Positions 33,003-45,749 of a stretch of DNA of 64,000 bases are shown in pieces; positions within the stretch are counted from its first letter, which is position 1; each line of letters opens with the position of its first letter. The notes beneath the pieces were generated by a model that searched no databases, had not been told where the DNA came from, and saw only the letters and a list, made by a program, of their open reading frames with translations. Origin of the DNA: Chloranthus sessilifolius (Eukaryota; Streptophyta; Magnoliopsida; Chloranthales; Chloranthaceae); assembly GCA_021018995.1 (NCBI GenBank), contig CM037597.1, forward strand, positions 33,234,936 through 33,298,935, read 5' to 3'. The translations under genes were made by a program, and so were the position numbers.

Positions 33003-33757
33003 ATGATAGAGGAAGAAGACGATGGAGAATTTGAATTTGACCCACCAAATTACATCAGTGACTGGGAAAATTTTGTGATGCCTTTGCAGAGAAACTATCA
33101 AGAGAGAAGTATTGGGGTAATTGAACCCTTAAATTTATCAGATTATTTTCCTAACCTTGCACCCCAAGCTGAACCCTTAGATCTTAGGGTCTACTTCCCA
33201 TTACCCACTCCCATCAACTATGTACAAATTAATGCTTACCAACCATATTCCACCACCCCCACCAATTACCCAATAGCCCATCATGTCCCTCAGATCCCAC
33301 CACCACCTATCAATTATCAGCAGTCCACCCTTACCCCATCACCCCTGGTGCAACAACCCATAAACCTCATCACCCCCAGTTGGCCCACTTTTGCCACTCG
33401 CCCCTCCATCACCGAGGTCAACACTGTTTTACCCACCCTTCCTAAGCCATCTGTACAAGTGCATTAGATACCGGCAGCCACTCCATTCTAGATTTCGGAA
33501 CTAACTTATAATCCTCATCAGTACCCGCCCAGCTATGAACAGACAAACATCAACATCGACAACAACAGAGAAGAGGCAGTGAACTTTGTTACCAGATCTG
33601 GGAGGATCTTTAAGTAGCTAGAGGCACTAGAGCAGTACAAGCCCAATAAGAGGAGAAGAAAGATAGTGCAGTGAACCCATTCGAGAAAATGAGCAGAGAA
33701 CATATACTGGAAACCCAGTTGAAAAGGATGCCAGCTCATATCACGGTCTAAGACTTA
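33003..33757 (+). pseudogene. Tat-like gag-protease linker, proline-rich
   Basis: Acidic start (EEEDDGEFEFDPPNYISDWE) and then a long Pro/Thr/Ser-rich tract to about 33470. This is a linker between nucleocapsid and protease. No catalytic motif is seen. Confidence 0.55.
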
Positions 33758-34618
33758 TTGATGATGTCCCCACTTCATTTTCAAGCCCTAATGGGGGCGT
33801 TAAAGAATGCGCATGTGTCTCTTCAAGTGAGCTCGGATGAAGTTGGGCAGATAATTGGACAAGTGATGGCTCCCACTACCATTTCATTTTTTTATGCTGA
33901 TTTTTTGGAGGGAAATAGTCACTCTAAATCCCTCAATCTCACTATGGAATCCGAAAATATGATAATCCCCTTCGTATTAATTAATAACGGGTCTGCACTG
34001 AATGTATGCCCCCTGAGAATAGTTATAAAGACTGGAGTAGATCCTTGCATGTTGAGACCTTCAAGAACGAGTGCTAGAGATTTCGATAACACAAGAAGGG
34101 AGATAATGGGAGAAGTTGACCTTGAGCTGGTGATTGGGCCAATGACCTTCTCCATATTATTTCAAGTAGTGGATATCAAGTCCTCGTTCAATTTTTTACT
34201 GGGGCGCCTATGGTTACATGAAGTTGGAGCGATACCTTCGACGTTGCATCAGAAACTCAAGTTCATGTCAGGAAAAAAGGTGATCACCATCATAGGTGAG
34301 GAACACGATGAGAAAGAGAAGGCCACGCAATACATCAAAACCTCAAAAATACTCGATGTGCCATATACGACGGAAGATAGTGACCTCCACAGCTTTGAGT
34401 ACGAGGTATCAACGGTGGTCCCGGAGCCCCCGAAAAGCATCATTCAAAGAACCGAAGGTGGAATGGAAGCAGCAGTGGCCATGCTTCAAAAATGGGGCTA
34501 TAAAAAAGGAAGAGGACTAGGGCCCAGACTACAGGGCAAGAGAGAGCCAGTCACGACTAAGGGTGGACAAAAGGTCAGATTGGGGCTAGGTTACAAGCCA
34601 ACAGAAGAAGAGGTTTGA
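33758..34618 (+). pseudogene. Tat-like protease region with G-patch
   Basis: The protease-like part has SALNVCPLR and FNFLLGRLWLHEVGAIPSTL. Near the end comes a G-patch: MLQKWGYKKGRGLGPRLQGK, then LGLGY (residues about 240-285). G-patches bind nucleic acid, and in Tat-lineage elements one commonly follows protease. This is one of the longest open stretches in the window (286 codons). Confidence 0.8.
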
Positions 34619-35548
34619 GAGGCCAAAGAGAAAGCCCGAGCCGCAGCTGCTGCTAGAGCCCGGGGAATCAACTTAGGGGAGAAGCCCTCTCCCAGGCCTC
34701 ACATAAGAGATTCATTTGTGAGCGCCGGGGTTGTGAAGATCGATCGAAATGGGGTGACCCACTTAACCCCATGTAAACCCATGACACCTGTTCACCTAAC
34801 CAACCCCTAGACTATCCCTCCCAGCCTAGAAATAGACCTGGTTGCATTATCTCTCTTTGAGGAGCGACGTTCCATACCTGCACAATCTCCCCCTGTCGTA
34901 AACCACCACAGAACTTTGCTAACGTTTGAGGATAATATCTCAGACGAATCCATGATCGGCATGATAGAGGCTGACTCCAAAGAGCCATATCAGGTAGCAC
35001 CCTCCATCCAAACCCAAACAGGTAAAGGAGTAGCATCTCAAGTACATAATTGGGCATCTATGCCCTAGACTCTGGAAGCGGTAGGTGGTCTAAAATTTAG
35101 CACCGATTTCTCAAAAAAAAAACAACCTATAAAAAGTGAGATTAGCCCTTGGCAGGCAATACCGTGTATATATAGGGACCTGTGCTTCCAAGAGCTCATT
35201 TTCAAAGAAAATAAAAAGCCCAAAAACATAGAAAAAATACAAAACCCAAAAATATTATCCTTTAAAATTTCGAATAAAATCAAAGAAAAAGATGCCTTAT
35301 TCGAGAAGTTCGTCCCACGTGAAGTCGACCCCTTTCCTGTAGAAATACAAGAAGAGGTAGGAATCATGAGTCTGGACGGGGAAATCCCTTTTGAGGAGCT
35401 CCCCAATGTTCTCCTTGAATGATTTGTTGACTTTGAGTATGGTCCTACCCCTATTGTTGAGGAAACCAAGGATGTCAATCTAGGTACTGAGGAGGTTCCA
35501 AGAATTACCAAGATCGAAACATCGTTATCTCTCGAGAAAAGGAAAAGC
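34619..35548 (+). pseudogene. Tat-like protease-RT linker
   Basis: Residual coding between protease and RT, with ARAAAAARA-like and HLTPCKPMTPVHLT words and acidic stretches. No domain recognised. Confidence 0.5.
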
Positions 35549-36405
35549 ATGATCAATTTCCTTCGGTCATATCAAGACGTCTTTGCATGGTCGAATGAGG
35601 GCATGCCTGGTTTAGACTCCGATTTGGTCGAGCATGAGTCACCCTTCTATCCTGATATCAAGCCAGTAAACCAGAAGTTAAGACGACTCCGACCTGAGTG
35701 GATGGTGAAGGTCAAGGATGAGGTCATCAAGCAGTATGACGTGGGGTTTCTCATGGTATCTAATTACCCCAAGTGGTTGGACAATATCATTCTGGTACCG
35801 AAGAAGGATGGAAAGGTTCGTATGTACATTGATTTCAGAAACTTGAACAGGGCGAGCCAGAAGGACGATTTCCCGTTACCGCACATTAACATCTTGGTTG
35901 GTAACACTTCTAGGCACGAGATGCTATCATTCATGGATGGATTCTTCGGATAGTGTTCATCACTCCTTGAGGAACCTTCTAGTATTGGGTTATGCCATTC
36001 AGGTTGAAGAATGCCAGTGCGACATACCAAAGGGCCATGATGGAGCTGTTTCACGATATGATGCATCGAGAAATCAAGGTATACGTCGACGACATGTTCG
36101 TCAAGTCATCGGAGAGATGTGATCATTTGATAAACCTTCAAAAGCTGTTTGAGAGGCTGAGAAAATATAGGCTGCGGCTAAATCCTCATAAATGCGCATT
36201 CGACGCTATGTTAGGGAAACTATTGGGCTTCATTGTCAGCAGAAGAGGTATCGAGGTCGACCCAGTCAAAGAGAAAGCTATCACAGAAATGCCACCACCA
36301 TCTACAGAAAAAGAGTTTAGAGGATTCTTGGGCAGGATACAGTATATCAGTCGGTTCATCGCACAACTCACTCCAATCTGTATGTTGATCTTTAGGCTAC
36401 TATGA
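35549..36405 (+). pseudogene. Tat-like reverse transcriptase
   Basis: Fossil RT: FAWSNEGMPGLDSDLVEH (Tat-type linker), RPEWMVKVKDEV, LVPKKDGKVRMYIDFRNLN, MPFRLKNASATYQRAM and the catalytic VYVDDMFVKS block near 36090, then LGFIVSRRGIEVDP. The sequence differs clearly from the chromovirus RTs in this window, which supports the Tat-lineage call. Confidence 0.88.
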
Positions 36406-37410
36406 AAGGACTCTCCCGCTGAAGGGAATGATGATTGTCAGACCGCTTTCAATAAGATCAAGGGCTACCTCCTCAACCCGCCAGTGTCGGTACCGTCTGA
36501 GCTGGGGAGACCACTCTTAATGTATCTCTCCATGATGGAGGTCTCGATGGGATGTGTCATAGGGCAGTATGATGAGACAGGAAGAAGGGAACTGGCCATC
36601 TATTTGAGCAAGAAATTTATTAACTACGAGACACGCTATTCTCATCTGGAGAAGGCATGCCTTGCTCTCTATGGGCTACACAGAGGTTTAGGCTTTGCCA
36701 CTACTTGTAATCCCAGGTCGTTCTACTTTTAGCACGCATGGATCCGTTGATGTATTTGTTTGGAAAGTTGGCTCTTACTGGGTGAGCTGCACGCTGGCAG
36801 CTCCTGGTATCCGAGTATGACATCACCTATGTCACCCATAAGTCGATCAAAGGGCAAGCACTCGCCGATCATCTTGTCGACAATCCATTGCTAGACTATG
36901 AGCCTTTGAGAACCGAATTCCCTAATGAGGACATCTTATTCATGATGGAGGATGATACAGAAGATGAAGAGGAATCCTGGGTAATGAATTTTGAAGCGGC
37001 AGCGAATGCTGATGGCCAGGGAGTTGGTGCTATTCTAATTTCACCGAAAGGGTCGCATGTACCAGTTTCTTTCAAGCTCAACTTCCCATGCATAAATAAT
37101 ATAGCCGAGTATGAAGCCTGTGCAGCAGGACTATAAGCAGCAATTGATTTGAAGGTAACTAACCTTAGGGTGTTTGGCGATTCCTAGTTGATCATATGCC
37201 AGACGAATGGAGATTGGAAGACGAAGGATGAGAAACTCATCCCTTACCATGAGCACCTGGAAGATCTGATAGCATGCTTCGAGGATGTTGCGTTCTACTA
37301 TGTCCCACGGATAAGGAATCACTTCGTCGACACATTAGTGACTTTGGCATCAATTGTAGAGATCCCCTATGGTGTTGAGACAAAACCCATCATAATTGAG
37401 TAGAGGAATG
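36406..37410 (+). pseudogene. Tat-like dual RNase H region
   Basis: Two RNase H-like parts follow RT. The first (about 36480-36760) has GCVIGQYDETGRRELAIYLS and YSHLEKACLALYG. The second (about 36960-37360) has ANADGQGVGAILISPKG, CINNIAEYEACAAGL and VPRIRNHFVDTLVTLAS. An additional RNase H downstream of the first is the defining trait of Tat/Ogre elements. Confidence 0.85.
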
Positions 37411-38612
37411 AGCCGGCCTTCTGCCTCCATATTGAGGAACCCCTAAAGCCTGATGATGAGCCACCATGGTTTTCAGATATCAAGAATTTCCTCGAAACTC
37501 GTACTTTCCTTGAGGATACATCCAAGACAGACCGACGGACCATTCAACGTCTGGTGGCAGGCTACGTCATCTACGGTGACTGCCTTTACAAACGATCTTT
37601 CAATAGCATTTTGCTCAGATACCTTACAGAGGATAAAGCAATCAACATCATGAAGGAGATCCATGAGGGGGTATGCGGTACCCACTTCAATGGTCATATG
37701 CTCACTAAGAAAATCCTATGACAAGGATACTACTGGACAGCTATGGAATCTGACTATTGCAGACATGTTCAGAAATGCTACAAGTGCCATGAACACTCCA
37801 GTCTAATACACTCACCTGCCATCGATCTATATTACATGACCACTCCTTGGCCATTTGCCACTTGGGGCCTTGATGTCGTCAGAATGATTAATCAGAAGGC
37901 CTCAAAAGGACATCAGTTCATCCTCGTCGCCATTGAATATTTCACCAAATGGATAGAGGCAACATCATATACAAGCATCACAGCTTGGCACGTCGAGAAA
38001 TTCATCAAGAGCAACATTGTGTATTGATTTGATGTACCCAAAGATATCATCACCGATAATGGCATGAACTTCGCGAATAGGTGCATCGGGGCCTTCTGCG
38101 AGCAGTACAAAATTAAGCACCATCGCTCGTCGCCTTATCGGCCACAAACCAATGGGGCCATGGAAGCTGCCAAAAAAATTATCGTCCGCATCCTCGAGAA
38201 AATGGTCATCACCTATCGAGATTGGAGCGAGATGTTGTCATTTCCATTATGGGCCTATAGAACGTCGGTCCATACTGCTACAGGGGCAACACCATTCTCC
38301 CTTGTATATGGAACTGAGGCCGTCTTGTCAGTAGAAGTGGAAGTACCCTCACTCTGCATACTCCTTATGTCAGGCCTATCTAAAGCTTCAGTAGAGATAT
38401 CTCGCTTTGAGCAATTGAGCCTGTTGGATGAGAAACGGCTCCTAGCCTTGTGTCATACCCAAGTCTACCAAAGGCGAATCGCACGCACTTACAATAAACG
38501 TGTTTGCGGTCGAGATCTGAAGGTAGGAGACACGATACTCAAGAGGATCTTCCCATCCCTCCACACAGATCCGAGAGGAATGTTCAAGCCTAACTGGGAA
38601 GGACCTATTGTT
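37411..38612 (+). pseudogene. Tat-like integrase
   Basis: Fossil integrase with zinc-binding CYKCHEHSSLIH near 37780, core words PFATWGLDVV (37855), FTKWIEATSY (37940), ITDNGMNFANR (38050) and YRPQTNGAMEAAKK (38130), and a C-terminal TPFSLVYGTEAVL to NWEGPIV segment where recognisable sequence ends. Confidence 0.88.
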
Positions 38613-40640
38613 GATTCTTTCAAGTGTTGATTATTGTGTGGTGAAAACAAATTAAAATCAAAGTAAAATAAAAGAATGGATTCAGCATAACTAAAGTAAT
38701 CCTAAACCTGCAAGATACAGGGTTTATTGTATCAAGCTTTGATAAGTAAAAATTTGTCCCATAGATCTAGAACCCAAAATGGGCTATAATAGTAGAACTC
38801 CAGATCCGGCTACAGATCTGGCAATCTTAAAGAAAGGGAGTTGGGTGTCACGACTACACTAAATTAACCCTAACAAAATAGAAATAAAATATAGCCCTAT
38901 CCTAAAAAAGGGATTAAGAAGAAGATGGTGATGGTGTGTGCCAAAATAAAATATAAAAAATGGTGAGAAGTAAGAAGGTTAAGTTTAGAGTTAAAGCAGT
39001 AATGTAACTCAGATTTAGTCTGTCCCTGTAGTGCTCCTTGCTGAGACGCTATCAGAAGCCTCAACATGGTAGAGGTCTCCAACTTAGCCCATGCCATTTG
39101 GGGTGCTCTTAAGTCTATAGGTTGTCCACTCAAATGGTCACAACCTATCCTATAGAGTCTATCAAATCCCATTGATCAAGCCAGAAATTTCTAATCTAAT
39201 TCAGAGGAGTGGACTGATCATTTCCCCAACCACTAGACCAGATCAGGCCATGAATACTATTGCAGTACTATATAATGCCAGCGTTACAAGCTCCCTAAAT
39301 CTGCGCATAGATCTGGCTGACATCCATAGGTATTCCAACCCATAAAATCCTAAGTGCTTTGCGAAGGCCAACGGCTCACTGTGCCTACAAAAAGGACCAT
39401 ATTACAAGTTGAATAAGGCTCTAGATTCAGTTGGTCATTACTATAAAAGGCCTGTAATGACTCAGCCTCAAGCTGCAAGTACTATAGAGCAATAAGATCT
39501 AACATCTAATATCGGTTAGGTACAAAAGAGGGGAGCCAATTCCTGTACAAAACCTCCTCACAAGGCTCTAGAAGCTCATGTGCAGGGGAGAAGAATCATT
39601 CTCAAATATATGGCTGGACACCACCTTAGGGCTATACTCTATCCACTCAAATGGACACAGGGTATCCCATTGGTCTGTCAATAACACAGAGGCTTGAGAA
39701 AGAATATATAAACTGCTGCAACCACCATGGTCCACAGGCCTCCGAGCTCTCCAGATCTCACTACAGATCCAACATTGCTTTCCATGGGGCTATCAAACCA
39801 AGGAAAATCAGATGGTAAATAATAGATCTACTGAAAATTGAACGGGCTCGTCTCAAATACATAGATCCTATAGACATCTAAGAGAACCATAAAATCTTTA
39901 GATTCAATTAGTCATTAAAACAACAATCCATTAATAAAAGCAAACCTTACAATGAACTGTCTCCAGGCTACAGCCTGTACACAACTGCTCATCAAAAATC
40001 CTAATGTATACAAAACTTATTACAAAACTAAAATAAAACTAAGCCTAACTACTTACAAGAGGATTAGCCAGCAGATGCTTGGCTAAGAGAGAAGAAAAAT
40101 GGGAAAAAGGGATGATCAAACCCTAACCCTAACCCTAGCCTGCTGGAGCACTCAGCCGATAAAGGATGAAGGAAGGATTGATGATTAAAACTAAACTCTA
40201 AGTGTAGTTTATATACTCTGTCCATACGGCCTTGGCTCTGAAGAGATTAACCCGAATTTTTCTAGCAGACGTGGCACTGTTACGACCCTTGAGTGCCTTG
40301 AGATGTGCACCTCGAGATCTGCTCCTCCAGAAGTGTGCCCTAGCATTAAGAAATTCCCAAAAGTTCCTTGTGTTAAAACTGAGAAGTGGGGAGGCCCATG
40401 CTTCGCGGGGCTGGCATATGCATTAATTGATTCGCGTAGTTGCAAAGCCTTCGCGGAGTATCCTTTGGCTGGTGGGAAGTTCTCACTCGCGTAGTAAATC
40501 TTCAGTTAATCGTGCAGTTCCTTTGTGCTGTAATGCTATCACAGAGATTATCTGAAGTGCCTAGATTTCTTGTGTAGTAGAGCTTTAGGAGCTCTCTCTC
40601 ACTAAGTACTCACGCAGGTATGCTCCGACGCTCGCATAGT
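38613..40640. other. Unassigned 2-kb block
   Basis: Separates the lost end of the Tat-like integrase from the E4 array. No coding region is supported. It contains AAACCCTAACCCTAACCC (40113-40130), a telo-box-like word common in plant leaders. Between 40405 and 40640 a TCGCG(T/G)AGT-like word recurs five or six times. It could be the remnant of another LTR, but no TG...CA boundaries or primer site were found. Confidence 0.5.
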
Positions 40641-42011
40641 AGCGTGGTTTTTGAAGCCTATCACGCTGTGATCCATTCTAGTTTAGATTACGAAAAGATT
40701 GAATATGAATATGCTAAGCTACGTGATATTAAGAAAGTTGGAACCTAAGCAATGAACAGAATAAGGATATAATATGTTAAAACACGCTGTGAAGGCCAAC
40801 TGAACATTAATTAAGTTTCTACACGTGTCATACCTTTCCAGCCACCTTAAGGGTACAAAGATGAGTCTTAAGGACAATCTGATACGACAGTGTCTCGACA
40901 TAAGGGGACACTAAAATTTTTATGATGCGCACAACCTCATTGAGCTGAATATTAGTTTATGATATGATATGACGATTTTGTGGTTATCTATACATGGATC
41001 TCGCTTGTTAGGCTCAAGCAACGGCCTTAGCATAGGTCGAATATGAAAATTAATAGGATACGGAGTACATTGTGTCGGCGTATGGAGTAGTAATAAGACT
41101 TCTGATATGCCAAGTTAGTTTAGATGACAAGACCAGTAGAAAAATGATAAACAATGACGTAAGATTTGACGGTTCCATTAAGGCCTTAATGATTTGTCTA
41201 ACAGACCTTAATTCGGCTTCAATTGTATGAATCGGTGTTCAATCATGGATTTTAACTACGTAATATAGATTTTCATGAAATCTTTTTTGGACGTGAATTC
41301 TTTTTGGATAAATTTGTTGCTAGCTGCTTGTGGTCAGATGGTTGATGTGGATAATGAGGACTACCGCAGGAGTGTGTTTGCCACGATAAATCACCAGAGG
41401 TTATCTTGGTGTGTAGACATACATGTCCTGTTTTATGTCTCACCGACAATACATTGTGGTGATGGTATACGGAAGGTAATGGTTAACGTTGACAGTTAAT
41501 GGCAGTTGGGGGTTTGCGTTCCTCTTTGCTAAAATTGGCATAGTTTGGATCAATGGATAGGATTGTAAGCTCGTGGGTTAATTTGTTGTGATGGTAATAG
41601 ATTCTACTTGTAGCCAATTTTCCTCATTATTGGGTTTGGTTAAGGCCTTGAGAATGTCAGAGATTATGGGACAATAGGTTGTGTGGTTGTGGGTATATTT
41701 CACCACTCGTTGTGGATGGTTCTTATGATGATCTCAATGGTTAAGAATTTTGAGCATAAGTGAAATCGATACCTTCTTTTCAAGGCATCCCGATATGCTA
41801 TTACAATTCCCTTCGAAATGTTTGCTTGTGACAACAGCCACTTACGATGTTTGACACACTTTCAGTCACAAAGTGAATTTTCGAGGCCAAAAATTCTTTA
41901 AGGTGGGAAGTGTAATGACCCTGATTGAGCATTGAAGATTACAGTGTATCGGGCCTCCTCGAATAGTGTATGTGCATTTTTTAGGAAGAAACTTTTTTAA
42001 GGTGGGAAGAA
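40641..42011 (+). other. E4 first internal region, 3' part only
   Basis: Matches 47068-48433 of the second internal region. Non-coding. It ends in two successive polypurine-tract-like junctions (see the entry at 41880-42025). Confidence 0.75.
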
Positions 42012-42025
42012 TGTAATAACCAGAA
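41880..42025 (+). other. E4 stacked polypurine tract / LTR-start modules
   Basis: A TTTTCGAGGCC phrase, AAGGTGGGAAG and TGTAATGACCC (LTR-like start at 41911) are followed only 101 bp later by a second AAGGTGGGAAGAA and TGTAATAACC (start at 42012). A third start, TGTAACGTCCC, lies at 42691. The second copy has the same three at 48328, 48434 (TGAAATAACC) and 49112. Confidence 0.8.
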
Positions 42026-45000
42026 ATTTTTGAAAACGTTGAGTCGTTGACCTTTGATGAGAATGCAACCTATTGACAGTTTTGACCCAAGTCAAACATT
42101 TGACCTATGTAACATGGTCTCGAAAACCCACGGGTTTTGATTGGAGTACATGCTGAACACACTGAATCCCAACTCATACCATATGTGGAGCGCATACGTG
42201 TTTGTACATATTGCGCACGAACCGAACCCAATGCTTGAACTTACGCCCTACCTCAAATTTTAACTCGAATCGAGAGTGGACCCAAGCACAATAACCCAAC
42301 CTATCACGTGGCACCAAACTTAGATGAAGAACCGTACACCAACCGGCAGCGTACGTGCTCAACTTCAATGAGTAGACATAAGTTGAGCGGATAAGGTGTG
42401 AGAACTAAATATCACTTGGTTTGATAATTACTTTGCCTCGTTATGCATATAGGAAGGGTGTTACCGCTTAACACTGCAACCAAGACCAAATATAAATGGT
42501 GTATAGCTTCTCACGTAAGCTGTGATGGGCTCTGTACCATGTGATCAAAAATCACAAACTAATCATCTGATGGTAAGGCGATGGTCTCGAGATCCGATGT
42601 ATTTGGAACTCATGTAAGTCGAGGCAGTGTGTAGAACTTTAGTTTTTCACCAGTAATTGGGTTGGCGCAAATAATGGGACCCAAGGTATTTGTAACGTCC
42701 CGAATATTTTTAAACCCGAATGCGCCCGACCATGTGTACGTGTTTGGTATGACAACGATGCCGCCTTAGACTTGTAAGAATATAATAGGTGTAGAGAAGT
42801 GAGTTTAGGATATTATTTGATCTAAATGAAGACCCATGCACTGACTTGTGGTGTGCTGGCTTAACACCAAATTGTACCCCAAAATCCGTGCGTAGAATTT
42901 GAGCCATTACACACAAGCCAAGTGCGCAAGCCTGGTGCAACATGTTGTGCATGTGTGTAAAATTAGAGACAATTTTCTAAATGAAACGTTGATATGGTAT
43001 TATAAGGATTAAGGCCAATTCGACCGATTGATTAGGGTCGATTAATTAGGCTAACTAGTTTAGTTGACTAATTGAGCCAACTCTTGGCCTCAAATAAAAC
43101 CCTTGAAGATGTAGCAAATACCCAAATTATGTGTACTAGAGTTACACTAAATCAAACATATTTAGTTGGGTTCGTTTGGTTATAAGAGGGGGGTGATAGC
43201 TTAAAGGCTAAGATATCTTGCAAATTTGAGAGAAGAGAGAGAACTGAGCTGAACGTGAGCTTGCATCCACTGGAACCCTTTTTGAGATTTCGATCGTGCC
43301 ATCACGATCACATCGGAGTAGCCGCACTCTTGGCAAATCACGAGACGCTGACATCGCTAGAGTTCCACCGTTTATAAATTCTAATCCATTCAAACCCTCT
43401 TTCTTTAAAAACCCCATTTTCAAGAAACGTTCCGTCTCACGATCGTTTCCGCGCTTGGAAGAGGTTAAGATTGATGCGTAAGGATGAATGACGTCATCTT
43501 GAGTTCATTATGATCTATCATTGTGGAATCACCATAGAAATCCGAAAGTTTCACTTCGAAACTCTCGTTCGGCAACACTTCAAATAAACCATAGATTCAA
43601 TCGGAGAAAGGTACGATTGAATTAAGTTTTAAATGATTCTAAATGTCCTAACATGTATTTATATGTGTGTGTGTGATTTATTGAAAATCATTAAAGATTT
43701 AGGTGAAATTTGGGGGAAAATAGACCAAGGAAGATGCCCAAAGGGTTCTGAACCCGTCGAAATTCGAACTATCAAATTTGGTATTCGATCGATCATGTTT
43801 GGTGCTCGATCGATCAAATTGGAATTCGATGAATCAAACTGTCAGATTTGATTGATCAAATTGGAATTTAGTTTGATTGATCAAATTTAATAAATGATCG
43901 ATCAAATTGAATAATACACCTATAGAATAGAAGGCCGGATGAAATTCGATCGATCAAATTTGGAATTTGATAGATAAAATTTGACTGAATGTGTTGACAC
44001 AGCTTCGGTATTTTGGCCGTAATATTTAACTCCAAATTCTGATTGATGCTATTCTTATGGTGTTGGAAAGTGGACAACGAGCTCTATAACTATTATGAAT
44101 TAACCAACTCATGAATCAAATTTTTTGAGGGTTAAAATGAAGAGAGAATATGGGTCAAATTTTGAGTTAGCATAAACTTGCCCATTTCCGCCTCGTTTTT
44201 GAGAGAACACTTAAAAATGTTAAAGTTATTGTAATTAGAATCACTCCTTAATATGTCAACGTATATGGGATGTAGTTTGGGAATGTGAGGACATCGATAA
44301 GGACTTAGCTATTGCTTTGAGCGGCTACGAAGTTAAGGTAGGGGAAATTCAATCTAAATTGCATTTATTTTGATTTTTCTATTAAGACTTGTATTCTGAC
44401 ACATGGATTCTGATTACTATTTTAAAGTATCCCTTGCATATAAATGAAAGATCTGTCAAGCCCAATTTTTCCTAACACTTGATTCCTGATATTATGTACT
44501 ATGCATATGATTAAAAGTTCATGTGACGAACCCCACCGACATGGCAGGATATCTGTGACCGGCACAGAGGGATAGGCATGTATTTGTTGTGTACTTGCCT
44601 GACACAAGTTGCTCTCATAACGCAGAGGCATTTTGCAATTCCTACAAATTATTCATTGAACGATGATGATCAGGGATACCCATCGGTCAACATCTGGCTA
44701 CCATGTGCTATATACACGGGAGTTGTTTAAGTTAGATTTAAGTCATTTAAAACCAATGAAAATGCATATGATTCCTGATATTCTTCATCTGATTCCGGTT
44801 AGTGATACGAGCATCTGTTTTATGATTTGCCTGTTCTAAATATCTACTCTAGAATCATTTTTTTTGATATACTTTCTGAAAACCATACTCTACAGTAAAA
44901 ATGCAATATAAATTGAGATTCTTCTATTGAGCTTAGACTGTTAGCTCACCCCGAGTATTCGTCTTAGGTACAGGTCGTGACCAGAACCTTAGGCTTGGAG

Positions 45001-45411
45001 AAAACCCTGAGTCTGTGTCGAAGAGGGAAGAGGATCTTCCGCAGTGGGGATTTTATCCTTAGTTCATTGGTAATGGGAGTGGGTGTATAATAAATTTTGT
45101 TACACTATAAATTTGGTATATTTTGAGATAGTTCTTTTGTGTGAGACTAGTACCATCATTGTTTAGGCGAAGGTCGGCCGTCGTAGGTGGTTGGTTGTTT
45201 TGATATTCTCATTTTATCCTCAGTATAAATAGGAACTACGTTTTGTTGAATGTTATATCTACTTAATCTCTACAAATTGTGGTGGTACCAAGTATTATGT
45301 ATTCAGATTGTGTTTTATGATCTGGCGGTTCAGATTTTCCTATTTTTTTTTAAAGTCGAAAAACATGTATATATCTCTCAAAATTATGTTGGGAAAATCT
45401 GGGCTATCACA
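42012..45411 (+). repeat. E4 LTR copy A (3,400 bp, or 2,721 bp from the inner start)
   Basis: Begins TGTAATAACC after a polypurine tract and ends GCTATCACA before a primer-site-like sequence (45414). An inner start TGTAACGTCCC at 42691 is followed by the full ladder of LTR blocks, with TATA at 43180, AGGTACGATTGA at 43609, palindrome array 43757-43980, AAGGTAGGGGAAAT at 44335, CATAACGCAGAGGC at 44615 and TTCTATTGAGCTTAGA at 44923. So either the LTR is a fusion of two LTR starts or the inner part is the true LTR. Confidence 0.8.
43757..43980. repeat. E4 LTR A palindrome array (TCGATCGATCAAA type)
   Basis: About ten copies of ATTCGATCGATCAAA-like words (several diverged), about 570 nt after the TATA box. 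The equivalent in copy B is 50302-50525. Confidence 0.85.
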
Positions 45412-45749
45412 GTTAGTATAAGAGCTTAGGCTTTAGGTCTTATGGGAGTCTCATATCCATAACTCTAAGTGTAGGAATATGGCATTAGGTTTTGTCTAAA
45501 CATTGACGATGAGTGTTAGAGTTCAGTCAGACCATTGGGACCATCCATTAATTGAAACCTTTGTTTCATTTTAACAAATCGATATCGCACCTCGCAAAGG
45601 AAAAAAAACCGTACGCACTGGAGATAATGATCACGAGCAAACTGGGCAGCTGCTGGAAACTATGGTCAATACGATGGCCTAGCAGACGACATTGCTTGCA
45701 GCTATATTATTATGAGACACTGCACACCCCTCTCCACCTGCACCGATTG

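Larger units (their letters stand above)
27367..38612 (+). mobile_element. Tat/Ogre-like Ty3/gypsy element lacking a 3' LTR here
   Basis: The 5' LTR (27367-28840) is followed by a primer-site region, a long leader with repeats, Pro-rich gag, capsid, protease with G-patch, RT, two RNase H regions and integrase. Two RNase H domains and the G-patch after protease are Tat/Ogre traits. Similarity stops near 38612, inside the C-terminal part of integrase, and unrelated sequence follows, so the 3' end was lost. It interrupts LTR E3, with CCTTA (27362-27366) as the left target duplication. Broken about a dozen times. Confidence 0.88.

Noticed and set aside
40113-40135. Interstitial telomere repeat
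   Set aside because: Only about three CCCTAAC units and not the usual plant CCCTAAA. Fits a telo-box-like leader word.
42691-45411. Solo LTR nested in another LTR (E4)
   Set aside because: A nested solo LTR should be followed by the rest of the outer LTR. Instead a primer site and internal region follow, and both array copies share the layout. Kept as an open alternative in the findings.
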